Shown piece by piece: positions 1-5,397 of a stretch of 7,729 nt of DNA. Made by a program: the position numbers and the translations under genes. Within the stretch, counting starts at the first letter, position 1, and the number at the start of each line of letters is the position of its first letter. The notes beneath the pieces are model-generated. The model did not search any database. It saw nothing but the letters and a program-made list of their open reading frames with translations, and was not told where the DNA came from. The stretch is from Deltaproteobacteria bacterium (GTDB lineage Bacteria; Desulfobacterota; Desulfobacteria; C00003060), in NCBI GenBank assembly GCA_030667105.1, contig DAOUWN010000086.1, forward strand, positions 1 through 7,729. The letters run 5' to 3'.

Positions 1-1057
1 CAAAACCGGCAAACGGAAAAAACGTGTGGTGAATACAAAGAACATCCTATTCATCATGAGCGGCGCCTTTAATGAACTTGATGACATAATAAGGAAGCGG
101 ATGGAAAATCAAAGCATCGGTTTTGGCGCTTCTCTAAAGAGCAGGTCAGAGTCGCTCGATTACTTGAAACATGTCAGACCAGAGGATCTTATCAAGTTCG
201 GTTTTGAGGCTGAGTTTATTGGACGTCTGCCGGTCATTTCCGTATTTGAGAAATTGAGCGAAGATGACCTCTTTGCCATTTTAGAAAATCCGAACAACTC
301 CGTTATTCTGAGCAAAAAGCTTGACTTCAAGGCTTACGGCATTGAAGTCAGGTTTGATGACTCCGCCCTGAGAACCATGGCCAGCCTTGCTTACGAGGAG
401 GGCACTGGGGCCCGCGCCTTGGTCAGTGTGATTGAGAAAACGCTGCTCAAGCTGGAAAAGGGACTTCCTTCCACGGACATCAAGAAGCTTGCCGTTACAG
501 AAGAGGTAGTGAAAGACCCTGAAGGCGCTTTCCGCGAAATAGTCTCAGGGGCACATGCGGCCAAGTGGGATAGGACCTACACAGAGCTTCTTGAATACGA
601 AAAGGAATCAATAAGGAGTTACGTGAAAGAGAACCAGTCCATTCTGACCAACAGGCATGATATGATCATGACCCGGTCTCGCATTGACTTGATTGCCGAG
701 ATCTATGCTGCAAACATCTGCGACATTAACGGGGTCATGAAGAAGATCAGAGGCTATTATGACCAGATAAAGGAATTGGAAGCTTACTTTTGCAGAACCC
801 ATGACCTGCATGTTACCCTCCACGAAGATGCCACAGACGCCTTGATCCTTCAGATGAACTGTTCTCAGACAGCCCTTGGGGATTTCTACAAGAAGCTGAC
901 AGGCGACTTTGAATACGGTCTTAAACTGATCCGTGATAGGACGGGCAGGAAGGATTTTGTTCTGACCAAGGAAGCCTTGGAAGAGCCTGAAGAATTCCTG
1001 AATGCTTCAGTGAAGGGGATTTTTTCCGAGGACGATACTGAAGATTATCCAGAATAG
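1..1057 (+). CDS. ClpX-like AAA+ unfoldase with long C-terminal extension (5' truncated by window)
   Basis: This is the C-terminal part of an AAA+ ATPase of the ClpX/HslU group, which unfolds proteins for a partner peptidase. The frame is open from base 2 to the TAG at 1055, so the Walker A and B motifs lie upstream of the window. Residues are counted from the GTG at base 26. The ClpX sensor-1 strand (ILFIMSGAF, 7-15) is followed by an IGF tripeptide (31-33, in SIGFGA), which in ClpX docks on ClpP. Next come EDLIKFG, the arginine-finger box EFIGRLPV (63-70, R67) and a sensor-2 box GTGARAL (126-132, R130). Ordinary ClpX ends near residue 170 of this count; here about 173 more residues follow. 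They are helical and charged, then contain a segment (about 258-325) that resembles a degenerate copy of the AAA+ small domain. The tail is acidic. The stop overlaps the hemB ribosome binding site, so the two genes are probably co-transcribed. A canonical ClpX is unlikely because of the tail. Family assignment is sure; substrate is unknown. Confidence 0.88.
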   Translation, partial: KTGKRKKRVVNTKNILFIMSGAFNELDDIIRKRMENQSIGFGASLKSRSESLDYLKHVRPEDLIKFGFEAEFIGRLPVISVFEKLSEDDLFAILENPNNSVILSKKLDFKAYGIEVRFDDSALRTMASLAYEEGTGARALVSVIEKTLLKLEKGLPSTDIKKLAVTEEVVKDPEGAFREIVSGAHAAKWDRTYTELLEYEKESIRSYVKENQSILTNRHDMIMTRSRIDLIAEIYAANICDINGVMKKIRGYYDQIKELEAYFCRTHDLHVTLHEDATDALILQMNCSQTALGDFYKKLTGDFEYGLKLIRDRTGRKDFVLTKEALEEPEEFLNASVKGIFSEDDTEDYPE

Positions 1058-1066
1058 AGGTAAACT

Positions 1067-2044
1067 ATGCTTTTTCCAGACTACAGACCAAGACGGCTTC
1101 GGCAAAATGAGAATTTCAGGCGTATGATCAGGGAAACCCGGCTTTGTGTTGATGACCTGATCCTGCCTCTTTTTGCGGTGGAGGGCAAGGGCGTGAAGAA
1201 GCCCATAGAGCCTATGCCGGGACACTATCAACTTTCCAGAGAATATGTGGTCAAAGAGGCCAAGGCCGCTCACGACCTGGGTATCCCTGCTATTATGCTT
1301 TTTGGCATTCCTGATAAAAAGGACGCGTTGGGCACTGGGGCCTATGCCAAGGATGGAATTGTTCAAAAAACCGTCAAGGCAATAAAGAACAAGGCGCCGG
1401 ATCTGGTCGTTATCACGGATGTCTGCCTTTGTGAGTATACGGACCACGGGCACTGCGGCATGGTAGAAGACGGGATCATAGTCAATGATGCCACTTTGGA
1501 CCTGTTGGCCCGCACAGCCCTGTCTCATGCCCGGGCCGGCGCTGACATGGTGGCGCCCTCTGATATGATGGATGGTCGTGTTGCGGAAATACGTGAGGCC
1601 CTGGACGAAAACGGTTTTCAGAGTACTCCCATAATGTCCTATGCGGCCAAGTATTGTTCGGCCTTCTATAACCCATTTCGCGAGGCCGCTGAATCGGCCC
1701 CGCAGTTTGGAGACCGACGGACCTACCAGATGGACCCGGCCAACAGTCTGGAGGCCATTCGTGAAGTAAGTATGGATGTGGAAGAGGGCGCAGATATTGT
1801 CATGGTCAAGCCGGCCATGCCGTATCTGGACATCATCTGCAGGGTGCGAGAAGAAGTCGATTTGCCGTTGGCGGCGTACCAGGTGAGTGGCGAGTTTGCT
1901 ATGATAAAGGCTGCTGACAAGTTGGGGTGGATCGACGGGGAAAGAATCATGATGGAATGCCTTGTTGCCATAAAACGGGCCGGCGCAGACCTGATTGTTA
2001 CGTATTTTGCAAAAGAGGCGGCAAAGAAATTGGCAGGTCATTAG
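1067..2044 (+). CDS. hemB: Delta-aminolevulinic acid dehydratase (porphobilinogen synthase)
   Basis: This cytoplasmic enzyme condenses two 5-aminolevulinate molecules to porphobilinogen, an early shared step of tetrapyrrole synthesis. The 325-residue length is normal for bacterial HemB. The metal-binding cysteines are in [15 protein letters not shown] (C120, C122, C130), which points to the zinc-dependent type. The two Schiff-base lysines are K195 in [15 protein letters not shown] and K248 in [10 protein letters not shown]. Other family blocks are [15 protein letters not shown] (158-171), [13 protein letters not shown] (214-226) and [12 protein letters not shown] (269-280). The ATG at 1067 has GAGG at 1057-1060, six bases upstream and touching the stop of the ClpX-like gene, so coupled translation is likely. 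The gene lies directly before ahbD, an arrangement matching the siroheme-dependent heme clusters of sulfate reducers. No key residue is missing. Confidence 0.97.
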   Translation: MLFPDYRPRRLRQNENFRRMIRETRLCVDDLILPLFAVEGKGVKKPIEPMPGHYQLSREYVVKEAKAAHDLGIPAIMLFGIPDKKDALGTGAYAKDGIVQKTVKAIKNKAPDLVVITDVCLCEYTDHGHCGMVEDGIIVNDATLDLLARTALSHARAGADMVAPSDMMDGRVAEIREALDENGFQSTPIMSYAAKYCSAFYNPFREAAESAPQFGDRRTYQMDPANSLEAIREVSMDVEEGADIVMVKPAMPYLDIICRVREEVDLPLAAYQVSGEFAMIKAADKLGWIDGERIMMECLVAIKRAGADLIVTYFAKEAAKKLAGH

Positions 2045-2046
2045 TC

Positions 2047-2052
2047 AAGGAG
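2047..2052 (+). promoter_or_regulatory. Ribosome binding site fixing a TTG start for ahbD
   Basis: AAGGAG sits just after the hemB stop (TAG at 2042-2044) and eight bases before TTG at 2061, which is in the ahbD frame. The only in-frame ATG upstream, at 1995, lies inside hemB. An ATG at 2077 is out of frame. This site therefore supports TTG 2061 as the start. Confidence 0.75.
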
Positions 2053-2060
2053 AACTTCAA

Positions 2061-3161
2061 TTGAACGGGCATCCACATGCATCACCGAAGCATACCGGCC
2101 ACGGTGGCAAAAAACAGGGATCTGATCTACGCCTTATTGCCTGGGAGGTCACGCGGACTTGCAACCTTAACTGTATCCATTGCCGGGCTGCAGCGACCGC
2201 GGGGCCCTACTCTGGAGAACTGGATACTGAAGCTTGTTTTAGGTTTCTTGACGAGGTCAGAGAGGTCGGAAAACCTGTCATCATCCTGACAGGTGGCGAA
2301 CCCTTGATGCGACTGGACATCTTTGAGATTGCCCGCTACGGCAATGACAATGGCCTCCGGATGGTCATGGCCCCCAACGGCACACTAATCACGGAGTCAA
2401 ATGCAAAAAAGATGGTTGAGGTCGGAATTCAGCGAATCAGCATTAGCCTGGATGGAGCCACAGCGGAAAGCCACGATCAGTTCCGCCAGGTAGAAGGCGC
2501 CTTTGATAGGGCTCTTGGTGGCATCAAATGGGCTAATCAGGCCGGTCTTGACTTTCAGGTGAATACTACGATCACGCAGCAAAATTTTGATGAGCTGTCA
2601 AAGATTCAAGAGCTGGCCGTTGAGTTGGGCGCTGTGGCTCACCATATCTTCCTGCTTGTTCCCACTGGTAGAGGCAAATACATTGTGGATCAGGAAATCT
2701 CGGCGCAACAGTACGAAGAAAGCCTGAACTGGTTTTATGATCAGAGGGACAGAGTCCCTCTTCAATTGAAAGCCACCTGCGCCCCACACTATTACAGGAT
2801 ACTTAGACAACGGTCCCGTAAGGATGGCAAAACGGTTACGTTCAAGACCCACGGGCTTGATGCCGTGACGCGGGGTTGTCTGGGCGGGATCGGCTTTTGT
2901 TTCGTGTCAAACACCGGCATAGTCCAACCATGCGGATTTCTCGACCTCAATTGCGGTAATGTGACGCAGACTCCATTCCCGCGTATCTGGAATGAATCAG
3001 AAGTATTCAACGCCCTGAGAGATTACGACAGACTAAAGGGAAAGTGCGGCAAGTGCGAGTATCGAAAGGTATGCGGTGGTTGTCGCGCAAGAGCTTATGA
3101 GGCTACAGGTGACTATCTTGCTGAAGAACCTCTCTGTCTGTATCAACCCAAAGGGAGTTGA
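2061..3161 (+). CDS. ahbD: Heme b synthase AhbD (radical SAM/SPASM, Fe-coproporphyrin III decarboxylase)
   Basis: AhbD performs the last step of the siroheme-dependent heme pathway: it oxidatively decarboxylates two propionate side chains of iron-coproporphyrin III to vinyl groups, giving heme b. From the TTG start the protein has 366 residues. A short His-rich N-terminus (HPHASPKHTGHGG) is followed by the radical SAM cluster motif CNLNCIHC (C34, C38, C41), the SAM-binding TGGEP (77-81) and MAPNGTLI (103-110). The C-terminal half is a SPASM-like auxiliary cluster region with cysteines 240, 273, 280, 291, 298, 329, 332, 338, 341 and 359, including RGCLGGIGFCF and KVCGGCRARAY. LKATCAPHYYRILRQR (236-251) and EEPLC near the end match my memory of AhbD rather than AhbC, whose N-terminus (IGISKLYCGTVEPSD) is absent. 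It follows hemB by 16 bases, probably in one operon. AhbA/B and AhbC are not in the window and should be encoded elsewhere. Confidence 0.92.
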   Translation: MNGHPHASPKHTGHGGKKQGSDLRLIAWEVTRTCNLNCIHCRAAATAGPYSGELDTEACFRFLDEVREVGKPVIILTGGEPLMRLDIFEIARYGNDNGLRMVMAPNGTLITESNAKKMVEVGIQRISISLDGATAESHDQFRQVEGAFDRALGGIKWANQAGLDFQVNTTITQQNFDELSKIQELAVELGAVAHHIFLLVPTGRGKYIVDQEISAQQYEESLNWFYDQRDRVPLQLKATCAPHYYRILRQRSRKDGKTVTFKTHGLDAVTRGCLGGIGFCFVSNTGIVQPCGFLDLNCGNVTQTPFPRIWNESEVFNALRDYDRLKGKCGKCEYRKVCGGCRARAYEATGDYLAEEPLCLYQPKGS

Positions 3162-3176
3162 TCCCGCCTGAAATTC

Positions 3177-3205
3177 TTGACGAAATCCTGCCTTTGTAGT
3201 AATCT
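3177..3205 (+). promoter_or_regulatory. Possible sigma-70-type promoter for the CBS gene
   Basis: TTGACG (3177-3182) and TAATCT (3200-3205) are separated by 17 bases in the 78-base gap between ahbD and the CBS gene. The -35 matches the consensus at five of six positions; the -10 matches only at three, though these include the conserved TA and final T. Read-through from the heme operon is the alternative, because no terminator hairpin is visible in the gap. Confidence 0.35.
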
Positions 3206-3239
3206 TTAAGAATCAATTTCTGCCATAAGGAGACAGCCC

Positions 3240-3845
3240 ATGCGTGTCCGGTCGTTGATGATTGAAGATCCAATTACCGTGTCAGAACGCACTTCCGTTC
3301 AAGAAGCCATTCACATCATGCAGGAGAACTCTATCCGGCATCTTCCTGTTGTAAGCCGGTCACAGAAGTTAGTGGGATGGGTCACCCTGGGAGATATGAA
3401 ACAGGGTCTGCTTCCTGCTGTTGTCACTGGCCTGTCCCTGACGGACCTGATGATCAGAGAGCCCGTTACCATTAACCCCGACGCTCACGTTGAGACCGCC
3501 GCCCGGATCATTTTTGAAAAAAAGATCGGCGGCATGCCTGTTATCGATAAGGGTAAGAAGGTGATAGGAATTATTACGGTTACGGATATCTTGGGCGCTT
3601 TCGTCAAAATCATGGGTATCCTGGACAATGGATCGAGGATCGAGGTAGACGTGGGGAATAAGCCGGACGGTTTTGAACAGGTTTCACGCATAATCCACGA
3701 TAATGGTGGTGAAATCGTCAGTGTGGGGATTGACCCTGACGCCAGTGACAAGAAAATCTTTTATTTCCGCCTCAAACGGTGTTTGACAGACACCATTGTG
3801 AAGGCGCTAAAGAAAAAGAAATACATAGTTCTCTCCTCTGACTGA
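3240..3845 (+). CDS. Two-CBS-domain protein with C-terminal ACT-like domain
   Basis: The 201-residue soluble protein has two consecutive CBS motifs, roughly residues 5-55 (VRSLMIEDPITV...HLPVV...LVGWVTLGDM) and 68-122 (TDLMIREPVTI...GGMPVIDKGKKVIGIITVTDIL). Paired CBS domains form a Bateman module that usually senses adenine nucleotides. Residues about 130-200 (GSRIEVDVGNKPDGFEQVSRII...EIVSVGI) have the beta-alpha-beta look of an ACT domain, giving a CBS-CBS-ACT layout like that of proteins often labelled AcuB. No catalytic domain is present, so it is probably a regulatory or ligand-sensing protein. The ATG at 3240 has AAGGAG at 3227-3232, seven bases upstream. It follows ahbD by 78 bases and could be in the same transcript, but a promoter candidate lies in the gap. 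Its ligand and partner cannot be told from sequence. Confidence 0.88.
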   Translation: MRVRSLMIEDPITVSERTSVQEAIHIMQENSIRHLPVVSRSQKLVGWVTLGDMKQGLLPAVVTGLSLTDLMIREPVTINPDAHVETAARIIFEKKIGGMPVIDKGKKVIGIITVTDILGAFVKIMGILDNGSRIEVDVGNKPDGFEQVSRIIHDNGGEIVSVGIDPDASDKKIFYFRLKRCLTDTIVKALKKKKYIVLSSD

Positions 3846-3944
3846 TAGCCCTCCGGCCGGTACGATTTGATTTCTATTTCGTAAGCCACGTTTCCAAGAT
3901 ATAGGTTTTCAGTATAGTATTCGCCCCGGTCCTGACTCTCCCAA

Positions 3945-3984
3945 TTTGACAACCCCTTGTCCGGGCTGTGTCAAAACTTTGACA
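3945..3984 (+). promoter_or_regulatory. Pair of TGTCA/TGACA dyads, candidate activator (enhancer) sites
   Basis: TTTGACA occurs at 3945-3951 and 3978-3984, and its exact reverse complement TGTCAAA at 3969-3975. The right-hand part forms TGTCAAA-AC-TTTGACA, a dyad with perfect 7-base arms. The left-hand part contains GACAA-CCCC-TTGTC (3948-3961), a second dyad with 5-base arms. Their centres are 22 bases apart, about two helical turns, which fits dimers bound on one face of the DNA. TGTC-N8-GACA sites are a common form for sigma-54 activators, and the cluster lies about 110 bases before the promoter candidate. The identity of the binding protein is not known. Confidence 0.5.
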
Positions 3985-4089
3985 AATTAAGAACATCTGG
4001 ACCAAATCCCTCCAAGCTCTTTCCCTGTATATCGCAACACACTCCCCTGGCTGTTTGAAACTCCGGGCAATTGTCTGCCTCCAGTATTT

Positions 4090-4105
4090 TGGCACGATTT
4101 GTGCT
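4090..4105 (+). promoter_or_regulatory. Candidate sigma-54 (-24/-12) promoter
   Basis: TGGCACG-ATTT-GTGCT matches the sigma-54 consensus TGGCACG-N4-TTGCT at all positions except the first of the -12 box. The invariant GG (4091-4092) and GC (4103-4104) have the required ten-base spacing. Predicted transcription start is near 4115, giving a leader of about 120 bases before the ATG at 4239. The dyads upstream at 3945-3984 would be the activator sites. Confidence 0.6.
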
Positions 4106-4226
4106 GAACTGGCTATTGATTGAAATCGTAATCGCCTCTGCCTTGTGTGCCGTTGACGCAGGTGGGGGTGGTCGGAGGCCTTCAACTTTCTACAGAACGT
4201 GCTGACGCCCAAAGGCAATGTCCAAC

Positions 4227-4231
4227 GGAGG
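4227..4231 (+). promoter_or_regulatory. Ribosome binding site deciding the start of the small Cys-rich gene
   Basis: GGAGG lies seven bases before ATG 4239, while the in-frame ATG at 4218 lies upstream of this site and has no comparable motif at a good distance. The start at 4239 is therefore preferred. Confidence 0.75.
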
Positions 4232-4238
4232 GACTGCG

Positions 4239-4475
4239 ATGAAACCAAGGCCAAATCCTGTTTGCAAGAAAGGCGAAAGAAATCTCTACTGCTTGTATTA
4301 CGGAGATTGTCTGGATCATGCGGTGAATCATCGGTGGCGACACTGGAAATGTTCTGAGTGCTCACACAGATTCACACAAGAAGTTGTCAATGCCGTGAGA
4401 ACCGTTGATGATTCAAACATATTCTATGAATTGCCCCCTTCCTTTTCCGCGGAGGTTTGGCACACATTTGATTGA
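4239..4475 (+). CDS. Small cysteine-rich, zinc-ribbon-like protein of unknown function
   Basis: This 78-residue protein has five cysteines in the pattern C9-X8-C18-X5-C24-X13-C38-X2-C41, followed by H43, around aromatic residues (YCLYYGDCLDHAV, RWRHWKC). The spaced Cys pairs suggest a small metal-binding fold, probably zinc, though a redox role cannot be excluded. There is no signal peptide or membrane segment, so it should be cytoplasmic. I recall similar short hypothetical proteins with a YxDCLDxA core in deltaproteobacterial genomes, but I cannot name a family or function. The strong ribosome binding site at 4227-4231 and the dense cysteine pattern argue that it is real. Its stop lies seven bases before the HDOD start, so the two genes are probably translated together, and it may act with the HDOD protein. 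It is the first gene after the predicted sigma-54 promoter. After residue 50 the sequence loses cysteines and is less characteristic. Confidence 0.75.
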   Translation: MKPRPNPVCKKGERNLYCLYYGDCLDHAVNHRWRHWKCSECSHRFTQEVVNAVRTVDDSNIFYELPPSFSAEVWHTFD

Positions 4476-4482
4476 GTTGAAA

Positions 4483-5397
4483 ATGAAAGAGAAGCCCAAA
4501 AGTGAGACTTCTCTCCCTATTGAGGAAATCTTAAAGGCCGCAGAAAGATTGCCTCCGTTTCCGGCGGTGATCTGGAAGGTCATGTCTTTGCTTCGCAGAA
4601 TGGCGCCTGCGAGTGAGATCGAAGCCGTGATCCAGTACGACCAGGCGATTGCGGCAAAGGTATTGGCTCTGAGTCGTTCTGCCTATTATGCTCGAAGGCA
4701 TGCCATAGGTTCATTGAGGGATGCCATAGTCGCCCTCGGGGGTGAGCAGTTGACCCGAGTCGTTATGACTGCCTGCGCAGGCCGTTATTTTGAGTCCGAG
4801 ATTTCCGGCTATGAACTCAGGGAAGGCCAGTTGTGGCAACATGCCGTGGCAACGGCGCTGCTGGCCGAGACAGCGGCGCGTCGCCTCGGAGAGAAGAAGG
4901 TTATGACGGTTTACACGGCTGGGTTGCTCCACGACATTGGCAAAGCCGTGCTGAGTTTCTACGTAAAGACGTATCTGGATGCCATATTGATCCGAATGAG
5001 CAGAAAAGGCATACAGTTTCTCGATGCTGAGCGTCAGACATTGGGTATGGATCATCAACAATTAGGGGAGATGATCGCCAAACGTTGGCGTTTTCCTCCG
5101 GAAGTGGTCGCAGGTATTGGCTACCATCACTGTCCGAAAAAAGCAAAAGCTAATCAGGACATAGCAGCTGCAGTTTTCGTGGCCAACAGGACTGCCAAAG
5201 CCATGGGTTTTGGCTGCGGGATGGAGAGCCTTGTTGAGTCGTACGATGATAAGATTTTTCAGTTATTGGGGATCACTCCCGGCAAGGCGGCACAATTCTG
5301 GACAGAGATGTCAGATGTGTCGGATGATATTAAGCACGTGGTGTCTGACGAAAGCCTTATCTTCGATTCTCGTCCTCACGACGCCTCCAGCCTGTAG
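4483..5397 (+). CDS. HDOD domain signalling protein
   Basis: HDOD is a divergent relative of the HD phosphohydrolase superfamily and is found in bacterial signalling proteins, usually without proven catalysis. From ATG 4483 the protein has 304 residues, with the HDOD region at roughly 20-220. LPPFPAVIWKVMSLL (23-37) and the block KVLALSRSAYY (59-69) open the domain. The HD-like part contains WQHAVATALLAE (118-129), AGLLHDIGK (146-154, H150 and D151), DHQQLGEMIAKRW (190-202) and YHHCP (214-218). The histidine and aspartate ligands look retained, so metal binding is possible. About 80 C-terminal residues have no recognised domain. The frame extends upstream to ATG 4405, but that would overlap the small Cys-rich gene by 71 bases. 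GAG at 4474-4476 lies six bases before ATG 4483 and the preceding stop is close, so coupled translation is the simplest reading; TTG at 4468 or 4477 are alternatives. Its 3' end overlaps the convergent cyclase gene by 22 bases. Confidence 0.9.
   Translation: MKEKPKSETSLPIEEILKAAERLPPFPAVIWKVMSLLRRMAPASEIEAVIQYDQAIAAKVLALSRSAYYARRHAIGSLRDAIVALGGEQLTRVVMTACAGRYFESEISGYELREGQLWQHAVATALLAETAARRLGEKKVMTVYTAGLLHDIGKAVLSFYVKTYLDAILIRMSRKGIQFLDAERQTLGMDHQQLGEMIAKRWRFPPEVVAGIGYHHCPKKAKANQDIAAAVFVANRTAKAMGFGCGMESLVESYDDKIFQLLGITPGKAAQFWTEMSDVSDDIKHVVSDESLIFDSRPHDASSL

Larger units (their letters stand above)
3846..4238 (+). other. Long intergenic region with no supported gene
   Basis: No reading frame on either strand here has both a plausible start and protein-like composition. 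The only long frame, on the minus strand, looks like a chance product (see rejected items). No clear intrinsic terminator follows the CBS gene: GC-rich CCGGCCGG at about 3853-3860 cannot form a useful loop and lacks a T run. The stretch instead holds two dyads near 3945-3984, a sigma-54 promoter candidate near 4090-4105 and a leader of about 120 bases before the next gene. It therefore looks like a control region. Confidence 0.6.

Noticed and set aside
26..31. GTG codons as the start of the ClpX-like protein
   Set aside because: The frame is open to the left edge, the preceding residues run straight into the ClpX sensor-1 strand, and a start here would leave an AAA+ protein without Walker motifs.
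1007..2041. A 344-codon open frame on the minus strand opposite hemB
   Set aside because: It mirrors hemB, has no recognisable motif or ribosome binding site, and its composition is that of a reverse-strand shadow of a well-supported gene.
1995..2060. ATG at 1995 as the ahbD start
   Set aside because: It lies inside hemB with no ribosome binding site, and the added residues ([12 protein letters not shown]...) are hemB sequence read in another frame.
3846..3870. GC-rich CCTCCGGCC segment as part of a c-di-GMP (GEMM) riboswitch or a terminator
   Set aside because: The other conserved GEMM blocks are absent, it follows a gene rather than preceding one closely, and CCGGCCGG cannot form a hairpin with a normal loop.
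3945..3984. TTGACA motifs as -35 boxes of a sigma-70 promoter
   Set aside because: No acceptable -10 hexamer lies 16-18 bases downstream of either TTGACA on the + strand, or of the complementary one on the - strand. The symmetric arrangement fits a protein-binding site better.
3874..4365. A 163-codon minus-strand frame in the long intergenic region
   Set aside because: It overlaps the 5' half of the small Cys-rich gene, shows no domain or convincing start, is rich in Arg and Ser in a chance-like way, and covers the candidate promoter and dyads.
4405..4482. ATG at 4405 as the start of the + strand HDOD protein
   Set aside because: It would overlap the Cys-rich gene by 71 bases, and the extra N-terminus (MMIQTYSMNCPLPFPRR) does not resemble HDOD proteins. 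ATG 4483 suits coupled translation better.
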